From a halophilic archaeon (lineage in GTDB: Archaea > Halobacteriota > Halobacteria > Halobacteriales > Haladaptataceae), in contig QNGA01000001.1 of assembly GCA_003298465.1 (NCBI GenBank), positions 1,550,001-1,614,000 on the forward strand: 64,000 nucleotides of DNA. The letters run 5' to 3'. This document shows, in pieces, positions 1 through 9,074 of the stretch. Position 1 is the stretch's first letter. Each line of letters starts with the position of its first letter. The position numbers and the translations under genes were made by a program. A model generated the notes under the pieces. The model searched no databases, had not been told where the DNA came from, and worked only from the letters and a program-made list of their open reading frames with translations.

Positions 1-1224
1 TCGAGAAAGATATCGGCTGGAGACCTCGGTTCCGCGCGGCTTGGGACCGTCGGTACGCCGGAACTGGAAGTCGGCGCCGACCGCCATGTTCCACGCGACG
101 TCGACGGTCTCCGCGGCCCGTTCGAAGAACCGGAGCGCGAGGTCGTCGCGGTCGTCCGTCGCGAGGACGGAGTGGAGGATCAGCGCCTCCAGCGCGGCGA
201 CCGACATGCCCTGGGCGTAGATGGGGTTGAAGCTGGCGACGGCGTCACCGACGACGACCAGACCGTCGGGGAACCGTTCGAGGTCCTCGTAGTGGTGCCT
301 GACGTTGGACGGGAAGGGGTAGTGCACGATGCCCTCGGAGACCTGCGAGTGCTCGTCCAGCAGCCGTTTCGGGTGGGGGACGGGCAGGCTCGCGGCGAAC
401 TCCGCGAACCCCTCCGCGTCCGCCGGCGGGTGGTCGCCGTGGAACCCGAACAGCGTCACCAGCCATCGACCGCCCTCGACGGGAAGAATCGCGCCGCCGC
501 GAGTGTGCGGCGGGGAGGGCTGTACGACGAACGCACGGCGGTCGTCGGCGGGACGCCGGAAGAAGGCGGTGCTGTAGGCGAGGTCGATGCGCACCTCGTC
601 GACGGGCGGCGACGCGTAGCCGTGCTCGTCCAGCCAGACCGGCGTCCTGCTCGTCCGACCGGTGGCGTCGACGACCAGGTCCGCGGCGAGTTCCTCCGGC
701 GTCGACCCCTCCCGTTCGACCACGACGCCCTCCACCGTCGTCGCCGCGTCGTCGGTGAGGTAGTCGATCGAACGGCAACTCGGTCGCAGGTGGACGTCGT
801 CGTGTTGGGCGACGCGACGGCGGACCAGTTGCTCGTACAGCGGGCGGGTGGCGCAGTACAGCGGTATGCGTCGCGGGCCGTCGGCGAGGAACCCGCCCCC
901 GTCGTAGAAGTCGACGTCGCTGGCGCCGTCGATTACCAGCCCCCCGTCGGCGAGCAGTTCCTCGCCGTACCCCGGGAAGAGGTCCTCCAGCGTCGCGTGT
1001 CCGGCCTCCAGCAGCACGTGGATGTGGTGGGACTGGGGGACACCCCGGCGGGTGATCGGTTCGTCGGGCAGGGGGTCGCGGTCGACGACCGTGACCTCGT
1101 CGAACCCGTCGGCGAGCGCGCGAGCCGACAGCAGACCGGCCATGCCGGCCCCGACCACCACCGCGTGCCCCCCGGGTTCGGAAATCCTGTCGCTGTCGTA
1201 TCGCGGAACGGTTGCTAAGGTCAC
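1..1224 (-). CDS. FAD-dependent monooxygenase/oxidoreductase, C-terminus cut by window edge
   Basis: The protein starts at a GTG (1222-1224) and stays open to the window edge, giving about 408 codons without a stop. An N-terminal dinucleotide-binding loop reads VVVGAGMAG (about residues 17-25). A C-terminal flavin motif reads VVVGDA, followed by SFNPIYAQGM, as in p-hydroxybenzoate-hydroxylase-type FAD monooxygenases and related geranylgeranyl-reductase-like enzymes. The substrate cannot be told. The family uses FAD with NAD(P)H or another donor to oxidise small molecules or reduce prenyl chains. The next gene, on the same strand, ends about 100 nt upstream of this start, so the two could be cotranscribed. 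The nucleotide-binding fold is clear; the specific reaction is not. Confidence 0.82.
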   Translation of the reverse strand, partial: MTLATVPRYDSDRISEPGGHAVVVGAGMAGLLSARALADGFDEVTVVDRDPLPDEPITRRGVPQSHHIHVLLEAGHATLEDLFPGYGEELLADGGLVIDGASDVDFYDGGGFLADGPRRIPLYCATRPLYEQLVRRRVAQHDDVHLRPSCRSIDYLTDDAATTVEGVVVEREGSTPEELAADLVVDATGRTSRTPVWLDEHGYASPPVDEVRIDLAYSTAFFRRPADDRRAFVVQPSPPHTRGGAILPVEGGRWLVTLFGFHGDHPPADAEGFAEFAASLPVPHPKRLLDEHSQVSEGIVHYPFPSNVRHHYEDLERFPDGLVVVGDAVASFNPIYAQGMSVAALEALILHSVLATDDRDDLALRFFERAAETVDVAWNMAVGADFQFRRTDGPKPRGTEVSSRYLSR

Positions 1225-1325
1225 GGCTGTCCACTCCTCACCGTCGAGTTCGCGCAGTGGCGTGTTAAGTGTTGCCGCGCCAGATATCGGGACTCGGCGA
1301 CGGCTCGCGGCCCGTTCGTCGGGGG

Positions 1326-2174
1326 TCAGGCCCCGTCTCGGAGGTCCACGCGGTCGCCTATCTCGACGATCTCCAGCGAGCGCGGACGGTCGAAGCTGCG
1401 GACGTGGTCGTGGAGGGCGGTCGGATCCGCGGTGAGCCCCTTCCACATGTCCCAGTGACTCGGGAGCAGTCGGTCGAGCTGGAGCGCGTTGGCCGCCTCG
1501 GCTATCTCGTTCTCGTCGCTGTACCACTTCGTGCGCTTCGGCTCGCCCGACTCCTTGTCCGGAACGTTGCCGACGGAACCGAACGCGAGCACGCCGAGGT
1601 CCAGGTCGTACCGCTCGCCGACGTCCGCGAGGTCGTCGCCGGGCTTGGTGTCGCCGCCGTGGAAGACGGTCCCGGCGTCGTATTCGAACACGTACGAGAC
1701 GGGGTGGGCGGCGTCGGCGTCGTGGGCCGGTTCGACGTGCACCGTGAACTCGCCGACGTCGAGGGAATCGCCCTCCGCGACCTCGACGAGCTGGTCGTCG
1801 TCCACGTCCCACTCGTCGGTCCAGCGCTCGTCCTCGCGGGCCACTTCGAGGCCGGCGTCGGGCGCGTAGAACGTCGCACCCGTGCGTTCGAGGATGGGCG
1901 CCTGGCTCGGCCCGTGGACGTGGTCGGTGTGTTCGTGGGTGGCGAGGACGGCGTCCGCCGCCGAAACGTCCGCCGGGTCGAAGGGCACGGGGACCATCCG
2001 GACCGTCCGCGGCGGGTCGCCCGTCCCGAGGTAGGGGTCGACGAACAGCGTCGTCCCGTCGCGGCCCTTCAGCACGAAGCCGTTGCAGCCGAGATACCAT
2101 ACGGCGACGCCGTCGGGGTCGGCGTCCTCGACGGCGCGCGGAAGCCAGTCGCCCCAGTCGCTGTGTATCGTCAT
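1326..2174 (-). CDS. Metallo-beta-lactamase-fold hydrolase, UlaG-like
   Basis: This 282-residue protein has the metal-binding motif THEHTDHVHG and a later conserved SHWDMWK near the C-terminus. That resembles the UlaG/L-ascorbate-6-phosphate lactonase branch of the metallo-beta-lactamase superfamily, in which a metal-activated water opens a lactone or phosphoester. An FVDPYL segment precedes the metal site, as is usual for this branch. I chose the ATG at 2174 because the frame upstream is arginine-rich and uncharacteristic, while MTIHSDWGDW begins normal acidic haloarchaeal sequence. There is no neighbouring sugar pathway to fix the substrate, so the fold is confident and the reaction is open. 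Confidence 0.88.
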   Translation of the reverse strand: MTIHSDWGDWLPRAVEDADPDGVAVWYLGCNGFVLKGRDGTTLFVDPYLGTGDPPRTVRMVPVPFDPADVSAADAVLATHEHTDHVHGPSQAPILERTGATFYAPDAGLEVAREDERWTDEWDVDDDQLVEVAEGDSLDVGEFTVHVEPAHDADAAHPVSYVFEYDAGTVFHGGDTKPGDDLADVGERYDLDLGVLAFGSVGNVPDKESGEPKRTKWYSDENEIAEAANALQLDRLLPSHWDMWKGLTADPTALHDHVRSFDRPRSLEIVEIGDRVDLRDGA

Positions 2175-2440
2175 GTCCCACACTGCTGTGAGAACCCGCC
2201 TAAGTGTTGCGAAAGGGGTAACCAGACGACGGATTCGAGCCGCCCTCCCGCCGGCCGGGTGAATACACGATAACATATGATAAACCGAAGACATATATCC
2301 TAACGGTCACTTCGTTCGAACGCCTGCAGACGGTCGTGTCGCCGACTGCAGGCGACTGGATCGACGTGTCTCTGACAATCGCGGCGTTCCGCGCCGCGTC
2401 GCGTCCGGGAACTCACCCGGATGCGTCTCGGAACCGAACG

Positions 2441-3280
2441 TTACTCGCCGTCCCACTCCGGTTCGCGGTCCTCGAGGAACGCGTCGATGCCCTCGTTCTT
2501 GTCCCCGGAGGCGAACAGTTGCGCGAACAGTTCCGCCTCGTACTCGATGCCCGCGTCGAGGTCCATCCGGCTACTCGCCTTCACGGCTTTCTTCGCGAGT
2601 TCCAGCGCGAGCGGGCTCTTCGATGCCATCCGTCCGGCGAGTTCGGACACGCGGTCGTCGAACTCCCCCTCCGGGTGAACCTCGTCGACGAGGCCGATGT
2701 CGCCGGCTTCCTCTGCGTCGATTATCTCGCCGGAGAGAATCAGCCGCATCGCCTGGCCCTCGCCGACGAGGCGGGCGAGACGCTGGGTGCCGCCGCCGCC
2801 GGGCATGATACCGAGATTTATCTCCGGCTGGCCCAGTTTGGCGTCCTCGCGGGCGATGCGCACGTCGCAGGCCTGCGCGAGTTCGCACCCGCCGCCGAGA
2901 GCGTGACCGTTGACGGCCGCGACGACCGGTTTCTCGAGGTCGTCGACGTACTCGTAGACGCGGGGGCGCTTGCTCGCCTCTCGCTGCTCGATGGGGCCGC
3001 GTTCGCGCAGTTCCGTCACGTCCGCCCCGGCGACGAACGCGCCGGACTCGTCCGACCCCGTCAGGACGACGACGCGCACCGTATCGGCCGCCTCGACCGC
3101 GTCGAGCACCGCCTTCAGTTCGGCGCGCAACTGGGCGTTCAGCGCGTTCCGGGCGTCCGGACGGGAGAGGGTGACCGTGGCGACGTGGTCAGCGCGCTCG
3201 CCGACCGACACGTCCACCGTCTCGCACTCGCCGGCGACCGCTTCGGGGCTTCCGGGGACGTCTCCGGCGTCGTCGCTCAT
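2441..3280 (-). CDS. Enoyl-CoA hydratase (crotonase family), PaaF-type
   Basis: The protein has 279 residues, normal for a crotonase. The acyl-CoA oxyanion-hole segments AFVAGADVTEL and ALGGGCELAQACD are present. Both catalytic glutamates of true hydratases can be placed, one in GGGCE and one in QPEINLGIMPGGGGTQRL. It should add water to a trans-2-enoyl-CoA. Its start overlaps the stop of the 3-hydroxyacyl-CoA dehydrogenase by 4 nt (ATGA), so the next beta-oxidation step is translationally coupled. In this phenylacetate region it is a good candidate for the 2,3-dehydroadipyl-CoA hydratase step, but a general short-chain hydratase is equally compatible. Confidence 0.9.
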   Translation of the reverse strand: MSDDAGDVPGSPEAVAGECETVDVSVGERADHVATVTLSRPDARNALNAQLRAELKAVLDAVEAADTVRVVVLTGSDESGAFVAGADVTELRERGPIEQREASKRPRVYEYVDDLEKPVVAAVNGHALGGGCELAQACDVRIAREDAKLGQPEINLGIMPGGGGTQRLARLVGEGQAMRLILSGEIIDAEEAGDIGLVDEVHPEGEFDDRVSELAGRMASKSPLALELAKKAVKASSRMDLDAGIEYEAELFAQLFASGDKNEGIDAFLEDREPEWDGE

Positions 3281-4212
3281 TCGTCGTCACCCCCGTGACC
3301 CCCGTCGGCCCGTGTCGAGTCCCGGTCGGTCGGCGCACCCTGTTCCACGGTGGTGCCCACTATCTCGCCGTCCTCCCAGACGTAGAACCCCTCGCCGGTC
3401 TTCTTGCCGAGTTTCCCGGCGCGCACCTTCTGGCGGAGGATCTGGGGCGGGCGGAAGCGCTCGCCGAGTTCCTCGCGGAGGTGTTCGAGGATGTCCAGGC
3501 GCACGTCCAGGCCCACCACGTCGCCGAGTTCGATGGGCCCCATCGGGTGGTTGTAGCCGAGTTCCATCGCGGCGTCGATGTCCTCCGGACCGGCGACGCC
3601 CTCCTGGAGCATCCGCATGGCCTCGACGCCGAGCGCCACGCCGAGCCGCGAGGACGCGAACCCGGGCGAGTCGTTCACCTCCACGGCGGTCTTGTCGATG
3701 CCGTCGACGAACTCGGTGGCGAACGCCACCGTCTCGTCGCTGGCCTGCTCCGGGACGACCACCTCGACGAGTTCCATGATGTGGACCGGGTTGAAGAAGT
3801 GGAGTCCGACGGCCCGCGAGGGGTCGTCGAGCGCGCTGGCGATCTCGGTCAACGAGAGCGAGGAGGTGTTCGAGGCGACGACCGTCTCCGGATCGACCAG
3901 CGCCTCCACGTCCGCGAACGTCTGTCGCTTGACGTCCATCTCCTCGGGCACCGCCTCGACGACCAGGTCCGCGTCGCCGACCGCGGATTCGAGGTCGGTC
4001 GTCCCCGTGATGCGGTCGAGCGCCGCCTCCATCTCCGCCTCGGTCACCTTGCCGCGCTCGACGCCGCCCCGCAGGTTCTCCTCGATGCTGTCGATGCCGT
4101 CCGCGACGAGGTCCTCCTCGATGTCCCGGAGCGCCACCTCGTGTCCGCCCGTGGCCGCGACCTGGGCGATACCGTGGCCCATGGTCCCGGCACCGAGTAC
4201 GCCTACCTTCAT
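3277..4212 (-). CDS. 3-hydroxyacyl-CoA dehydrogenase (PaaH/Hbd type)
   Basis: The protein has 311 residues. An N-terminal NAD-binding Rossmann fold carries GAGTMGHG (residues 7-14). The catalytic region reads SNTSSLSLTEIA and then GLHFFNPVHIMELVEVV, with the active-site histidine in HFFNPVH. The C-terminal helical dimerisation domain contains NDSPGF and GKKTGEGFY. It oxidises L-3-hydroxyacyl-CoA to 3-ketoacyl-CoA with NAD. It is first in a two-gene operon with the crotonase at 2441-3280. A TATA-like AT run on the minus strand near 4240-4250 fits its promoter. In this context it probably serves phenylacetate beta-oxidation, although the family is broad. Confidence 0.92.
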   Translation of the reverse strand: MKVGVLGAGTMGHGIAQVAATGGHEVALRDIEEDLVADGIDSIEENLRGGVERGKVTEAEMEAALDRITGTTDLESAVGDADLVVEAVPEEMDVKRQTFADVEALVDPETVVASNTSSLSLTEIASALDDPSRAVGLHFFNPVHIMELVEVVVPEQASDETVAFATEFVDGIDKTAVEVNDSPGFASSRLGVALGVEAMRMLQEGVAGPEDIDAAMELGYNHPMGPIELGDVVGLDVRLDILEHLREELGERFRPPQILRQKVRAGKLGKKTGEGFYVWEDGEIVGTTVEQGAPTDRDSTRADGGHGGDDE

Positions 4213-4331
4213 GCGTCGAAACGCGAGGGGGCACAGGAAAAGCGTTTATCTACGTGACGCGCCGCCGTCGCCCGGAGAAGACGACGCCGAGCGGGGCGCG
4301 TGAGGGGGAGACGACGATACGCGTCGTCGGT

Positions 4332-4346
4332 CCGGCTTTTCGCCGG
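4332..4346 (-). terminator. Small GC stem-loop just downstream of the thiolase/DUF35 operon
   Basis: A perfect 5-bp inverted repeat (CCGGC and GCCGG) with a five-base loop lies 9 nt past the stop codon at 4355. The placement suits a transcript 3' end. Archaeal termination depends mainly on T-tracts, so this is suggestive only. Confidence 0.3.
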
Positions 4347-4354
4347 CAGCAAGT

Positions 4355-5854
4355 CTATCCGGAATCGTCGCTGCGCACCGGACGGACCTTGAACCCGTAC
4401 CGCGTCACGCCCTCCTGCGTGTAGATGCGACGCATCGTCGCCTCGACGCGGTCCCCGATGGCCAGGGTGCCGGGGTCCGCTCCCGTCACCTGCGCCGGCG
4501 CGCTCGCCGTCTCGTCGCCGTCGTCTCGCGCGTCGCCGACCTCGCGCGACGTCCCGCCGCCCGCACGTTCCCCCTCTCGCGGGCCGTCGAACGCGACGAC
4601 GACCACGTCGAAGTCGCCGGACTGGGCCTGCTGTTCGGCGAACTCCGGGGGTGCGCCGCCCTGCGAGATGGTCGTCGTCGCCTCGACGGTGCCCGTTCCC
4701 GGGAGCGCCGCGTCGTCGTACTCCACCAGCGAGTTGCAGTCGGTGCACGCGCCCTCGGGCGGGAAGTTCAGCGCCCCGCAGTCCAGACACCGGCCGGCGA
4801 GGAGGCGGTGACGCTGGTCGAGCGTCCGCCGCCAGGAGGGGACGCTGACGTACGCGCCGCCGCCGCTCGGCGGCCCCGACGTGAGTTCGCCGCGCTGACG
4901 GAGATACTCGGCGTAGGAGAGCGACTCGCTCCCGGAGAGCGAGAGCGAGGCCGGAACCTCGTCGGCCCCCACGAGCAGCGCGTCCGCGCCCGCGCCGCTG
5001 CCGAACGCGGCGGCGAGCACGCGGTCGTGGCCGTCCGCGAGCGCCGTCGCGAGTCCGAGCGGGACACTGGCCGCGCCGGTGTCGCCGAGTTCGTGGACCG
5101 TCGCGGCCGCCCGTATCTCGTCGGTCCCGACCCCGAGCGCGCCCGCGGCGCGGTAGGGAAGTTTGCCGTCCGGGGCCTGCACGGCGGCGGCGTCGACGGC
5201 CTCGAAGTCGAGTCGGCCGACCGCGCTCGACAGCGTCTCGGTGAACGCCTGGCGGTCGTAGCTCGTGACGCCCAGTCCCTCCGTGACGTCCGCACCCCGC
5301 CGCCGGAAGCGCGTGCCGGGGTACTCGGCGGCGAACTCGGCCCGCTGGACGACCTCCGCCGGGCCGTCGTCGGCGAGGACGAACGCCGCCGCGCCCGCGC
5401 CGGCGGCGTGTTCCTCCTCGCTGTCCGGTTCGCCGCGCGGACAGTCGGCGGCGACCACCAGGCCGACGCCGTCCCACGGCCCGGCGGCGAGGGCGGCGTC
5501 GAGCGCTCGCGTCCCCGCCCGCGTACTCCCGGTGAAGACGTGTCGCGTCGCGCTCTCGGTGAGGCCGAGCGTGCCGCCGAGGCGGGCGGTGGGGTCCTCC
5601 TCCGCCAGCGGCGGCGTCGTCGAGGCGACGGCGAGGAAGGCGACGTCCTCGCCGGCGCGGTCCGTGGCGTCGAGTGCGCGAGTCGCCGCCTCGTGGGCCA
5701 TCGTGAGCGCGTCCTCGTCGGCGGCTGGAACCGCCTTCGACCGGACGCCCGCCGCGTGGAACTGTCCCCACGCCTCCTCGAACGCCGCCGCGTCGACGCG
5801 GAACCGGGGCGCGTACGCTCCGACGCCCGCTATCTTCGGCGTCTCGCCGCTCAT
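4355..5854 (-). CDS. HMG-CoA-synthase-like thiolase-fold protein fused to DUF35 zinc-ribbon/OB domain
   Basis: This 499-residue protein has two parts. Residues 1 to about 330 look like a 3-hydroxy-3-methylglutaryl-CoA synthase-type thiolase fold. Residues about 340-499 form a DUF35 acyl-CoA-binding module with a zinc ribbon (C356, C359, C370, C373) followed by an OB fold. The segment FTGSTRAGTRAL aligns with the synthase nucleophile motif, normally a Cys before KAGT, but here that position is T111, so the condensing activity is probably lost. The ATG at 5854 overlaps the thiolase stop (ATGA). In archaea, DUF35 proteins bridge thiolase and HMG-CoA synthase; this fusion may be the CoA-binding partner of the neighbouring thiolase. 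That role is inference. Confidence 0.82.
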   Translation of the reverse strand: MSGETPKIAGVGAYAPRFRVDAAAFEEAWGQFHAAGVRSKAVPAADEDALTMAHEAATRALDATDRAGEDVAFLAVASTTPPLAEEDPTARLGGTLGLTESATRHVFTGSTRAGTRALDAALAAGPWDGVGLVVAADCPRGEPDSEEEHAAGAGAAAFVLADDGPAEVVQRAEFAAEYPGTRFRRRGADVTEGLGVTSYDRQAFTETLSSAVGRLDFEAVDAAAVQAPDGKLPYRAAGALGVGTDEIRAAATVHELGDTGAASVPLGLATALADGHDRVLAAAFGSGAGADALLVGADEVPASLSLSGSESLSYAEYLRQRGELTSGPPSGGGAYVSVPSWRRTLDQRHRLLAGRCLDCGALNFPPEGACTDCNSLVEYDDAALPGTGTVEATTTISQGGAPPEFAEQQAQSGDFDVVVVAFDGPREGERAGGGTSREVGDARDDGDETASAPAQVTGADPGTLAIGDRVEATMRRIYTQEGVTRYGFKVRPVRSDDSG

Positions 5855-7074
5855 GCTTCTCCCTCCTTCCCTCGCGGACGCCGTCCGTTCGCGCCGTCCG
5901 AGTCGCGTGGCGACTCGCGCTCGAACAGGTGGACTACCGCCGCACCGCCGCTCCCGCCGACGTTGTGCGTGAGCCCCCGCGTCGCGCCCTCGACCTGCCG
6001 GTCGCCCGCGCGGCCGGAGAGCTGCTCGAACGCCTCGACGACCTGGCCCGCCCCCGTCGCGCCGATGGGGTGGCCCTTCGACTTGAGGCCGCCCGAGGTG
6101 TTGACGGGGAGGTCGCCGCCGAGTTCCGTCGCGCCGGAGGCGACCAGGTCGCCGCTCTCGCCCGGTTCGCAGAAGCCCAGGTCCTCGTAGGCGAGCAGTT
6201 CCGCGATGGAGAAGCAGTCGTGGACCTCCGCGAAGTCCAGGTCGTCCGGACCGACGCCGGCCATCTCGTAGGCCCGGTTCGCCGCCTCCCGGGACGCCGG
6301 AATCGAGGTGTACGTGTCGCGCTGGAACAGACCCACGCGGTCGCTGGCCGCGCCGACGCCCGCTATCCTGATGGGGGCGTCGGTGTACCGTTCCACGACG
6401 TCCTCGCCGACGATCAGCGCGGCGGCCGCCCCGTCGGTCGTCGGACAGCAGTGATAGAGCGTGAGGGGGTCGGCGACCACGGCCGCGTCCCGGGCGTCCT
6501 CCAGCGAGCACTCGAAGCCGAGGTGGGCGTGGGGATTCTTCGCGCCGTTCGCGTGGTTCTTCACCGCGACGCGCGACAGCGCGTCCCGCGGCGTGCCGTG
6601 CTCGGCCATGTGCGCGTCCGCCATCTGGGCGTAGACGCCCGCGAACGTCGTCCCGGAGAGGCGCTCCCACTCCGTCTCGCCGGAGACGCCGAGCCAGTAC
6701 TTCGTCGCGTCGCTCGACGTGTCGGTCATCACTTCGACGCCGCCCGCGAGCACCACGTCGGCCATCCCGCTCTTGACGGCCTGGACCGCCTGCCGGACTG
6801 CGTAGCCCGACGCGGCGCAGGCGTTCTCGACGCGCGTGGTCGGGACGCCGTCGAGGCCGACGTGCTCCGTGGCGGCCGGGCCGGCCAGCCCGAGCTGACG
6901 ACCGCCGACGCCCAGCGTGCCGACGAACGCCTCGTCGACGTCGTCGGGGGTGATGCCCGCCGGCACGCTGTCGCACGCGTCCTCGAACGCCGTGCGGAAC
7001 AGCGACCGGTAGCTTTCGTCGGGGAACGACCCGAAGTCCGTCTGGGCCGCGCCGACGAGGTACGCGTCTCGCAT
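5851..7074 (-). CDS. SCP-x-type thiolase / acetyl-CoA C-acyltransferase
   Basis: The protein has 407 residues from the ATG at 7074; an in-frame start 9 nt upstream is less likely. The nucleophilic cysteine is C86 in VENACAASGYAV. The later catalytic elements HDCFSIAELL, GHPIGATGAGQ and GLTHNVGGSG are all present, so the enzyme looks intact. Sequence style matches the SCP-x/archaeal acetoacetyl-CoA thiolase branch rather than bacterial PaaJ. It would cleave 3-ketoacyl-CoA to acetyl-CoA. It is cotranscribed and translationally coupled with the HMG-synthase-like/DUF35 fusion, matching the thiolase-DUF35 partnership known in archaea. Confidence 0.9.
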   Translation of the reverse strand: MRDAYLVGAAQTDFGSFPDESYRSLFRTAFEDACDSVPAGITPDDVDEAFVGTLGVGGRQLGLAGPAATEHVGLDGVPTTRVENACAASGYAVRQAVQAVKSGMADVVLAGGVEVMTDTSSDATKYWLGVSGETEWERLSGTTFAGVYAQMADAHMAEHGTPRDALSRVAVKNHANGAKNPHAHLGFECSLEDARDAAVVADPLTLYHCCPTTDGAAAALIVGEDVVERYTDAPIRIAGVGAASDRVGLFQRDTYTSIPASREAANRAYEMAGVGPDDLDFAEVHDCFSIAELLAYEDLGFCEPGESGDLVASGATELGGDLPVNTSGGLKSKGHPIGATGAGQVVEAFEQLSGRAGDRQVEGATRGLTHNVGGSGGAAVVHLFERESPRDSDGANGRRPRGKEGEA

Positions 7075-7150
7075 GCGCCACACTCACAGCCCCGGGAAGA
7101 AATAATTGCCGTCACTTTGGGGCGGCGTTCCGGACCCGGGTCGGCGGTCC

Positions 7151-7618
7151 CTACGTCGAACGCCGGTCCGCGAGACGGGACAGTCCGCGACCGGCGCCGT
7201 ACCCCGCGACCGCGCCCGCGACGCCGACGCCGACGAACGCGAGCGCGAGCGCCCAGAGCGGTGCCTCCCCGGTCGACTGGCCGGTCGCTATCCGCATCAG
7301 CGCGAGGACGACGCTGAACAGCGCTCCGGGGACGACGCCCACGGCGAGCGAGGCGAACACGCCGCCGTCGCTGTACGCGCTCGCCGCCGAGACGACCGGC
7401 GGCGCGTAGAACAGTACTGCGGGCAGGACGGCGTCGTAGACGAGGCCGACGAGCCCTCTCGCGCCGGGGAAGCGCTTGCCGACCAGGACGACGAGTAGCA
7501 ATGCGAGGACGAACGCGGCGAATCCGCCGACGAAGCGACGCCAGTGGCGACGCCTGTCGTCCGGCCGACCCCAGAGACGAGTGGATTCGAACGTGGTAAC
7601 CGACGAGAGCGGCGACAT
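7151..7618 (-). CDS. Four-helix integral membrane protein of unknown function
   Basis: This 155-residue protein has an Arg-rich, probably cytoplasmic N-terminus (RRRHWRRF) followed by four hydrophobic segments (roughly residues 30-52, 63-85, 88-112 and 120-145) and a short charged tail. I recognise no family. The ATG at 7618 is preferred over in-frame starts at 7666 and 7732: those would run into or past the AT-rich element at 7648-7657 that should be the promoter. It is divergent from paaK and could share that promoter region, but nothing links it to phenylacetate functionally. Confidence 0.65.
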   Translation of the reverse strand: MSPLSSVTTFESTRLWGRPDDRRRHWRRFVGGFAAFVLALLLVVLVGKRFPGARGLVGLVYDAVLPAVLFYAPPVVSAASAYSDGGVFASLAVGVVPGALFSVVLALMRIATGQSTGEAPLWALALAFVGVGVAGAVAGYGAGRGLSRLADRRST

Positions 7619-7715
7619 CTTCCGCCATGACGTGCGGCGGTCTGTCGGATAAAAGTTCTGTGACATCTCGACCCGAGAAAGGACTTTGTCGTCGGCTTCC
7701 GAAGCGTCGAGTGGT

Positions 7716-9002
7716 ATGGTATACAGCGACATAGAGGCCGCGTCCCGCGACGAACTCCGGAGCCTCCAGGGCGACCGCCTCGCCGAGACGGTCGCCTACG
7801 CGTACGAGAACGTCCCCTTCTACCGCGACGCCCTCGACGAGGCGGGCGTCGCGCCCGACGACGTCGAGAGCGTCGCGGACGTGACGGAACTCCCGTTCAC
7901 GACGAAAGAGGACTTCCGGGACGAGTACCCCGACGGCCTGTTCGCGGTCGGCCACGCCGACGTGAACCGCATCCACGCCTCCTCGGGCACCACCGGGAAA
8001 CCGAAGATAGTCGCCTACACCGACGACGACCTCGACCTCTGGCGCGAGGTGATGGCGCGTTCGCTTGCCGCCGCGGGAGTCTCCGAGGACGACGTCGTCC
8101 AGAACGCCTACGGCTACGGACTGTTCACGGGCGGGCTGGGCTTCCACGACGGCACCGAGGAACTGGGTGCCTGCGTCATCCCGACCGGCGGCGGCAACAC
8201 CGGCCGACAACTCGACATGCTCCGGGACATGGAGAGCGACGTGCTCGCGTGTACGCCCTCCTACTGCCTGTATCTCGCCGAGGCGGCAGAAGAGCGGGGC
8301 ATCGACCCCCGGGAGCTACCGCTCTCGACCGTCGTCATCGGCGCGGAACCGTTCACCGACCCGATGCGCGAGGAGATAGAGCAGGCGCTCGACGTGACCG
8401 CCGTGGACGTGTACGGTCTCTCGGAGGTCATCGGCCCCGGCGTCTCCATCGAGTGCGAGGAGGCCCAGGAGGGACTGCACGTCTGGGAGGACCACTTCTA
8501 CCCCCAGGTGATCGACCCCGACACGGGCGAACCCCTGCCGGAGGGCGAGGAGGGCGAACTCGTGCTCACGTCGCTGACGAAGGAAGCGCTGCCCGTCCTG
8601 CGTTACCGCACGGGCGACATGACCTCCCTGACCTACGAGGAATGCGACTGCGGACGCACCGCGGTCCGGATGGACAACGTCACCGGCCGCACGGACGACC
8701 TGATAATCGTCCGCGGCGTCAACGTCTACCCCAGCCAGATAGAGGCGGTGATGGTCGACCTCGACGACGTCGCGCCGTACTACCGCATCGACCTCTTCCG
8801 CCGCGGTAACCTCGACCGGATGGAACTCACCGTCGAGTGCCACGAGGAGTACGGCGGCACCCACGAGGAACTGGAGGACCGCATCCGGACGGTGCTCGAA
8901 GATACGCTGGAGGTGAACCCCGACGAGATAGAGGTCGTCGAGCCCGGCGTCATCGACCGCTCGGAGACGGGGAAAGTGAAGCGCGTCTACGACCACCGGT
9001 GA
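7716..9002 (+). CDS. paaK: Phenylacetate-CoA ligase
   Basis: This 428-residue adenylate-forming enzyme has SSGTTGKPKIVAYT as the ATP-phosphate loop, YGLSEVIGPGVSIEC as the acyl-adenylate motif, YRTGDMTSL, and GRTDDLIIVRGVNVYPSQIE at the hinge to the C-terminal lid. SETGKVKRVYDH at the end carries the catalytic lysine. It makes phenylacetyl-CoA from phenylacetate, ATP and CoA in the cytosol, the entry step of the pathway. I took the ATG at 7716 (MVYSDIEAA) because the short upstream extension is not family-like. It is separated from paaABCD by about 6 kb of mostly related genes, so the pathway is a cluster rather than one operon. Confidence 0.93.
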   Translation: MVYSDIEAASRDELRSLQGDRLAETVAYAYENVPFYRDALDEAGVAPDDVESVADVTELPFTTKEDFRDEYPDGLFAVGHADVNRIHASSGTTGKPKIVAYTDDDLDLWREVMARSLAAAGVSEDDVVQNAYGYGLFTGGLGFHDGTEELGACVIPTGGGNTGRQLDMLRDMESDVLACTPSYCLYLAEAAEERGIDPRELPLSTVVIGAEPFTDPMREEIEQALDVTAVDVYGLSEVIGPGVSIECEEAQEGLHVWEDHFYPQVIDPDTGEPLPEGEEGELVLTSLTKEALPVLRYRTGDMTSLTYEECDCGRTAVRMDNVTGRTDDLIIVRGVNVYPSQIEAVMVDLDDVAPYYRIDLFRRGNLDRMELTVECHEEYGGTHEELEDRIRTVLEDTLEVNPDEIEVVEPGVIDRSETGKVKRVYDHR

Positions 9003-9074
9003 GCGACGGTAGCCCCAACTCTCGACGATGCTTTCGCGACGGCGACCGTCCCACGATGGACGACCTCGTGGCTC

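Noticed and set aside
5855..7087. A 5' extension of the HMG-synthase-like frame to about 910 residues
   Set aside because: The extension is Arg-rich and lies in a different frame from the real thiolase encoded by the same bases. The true start is at 5854.
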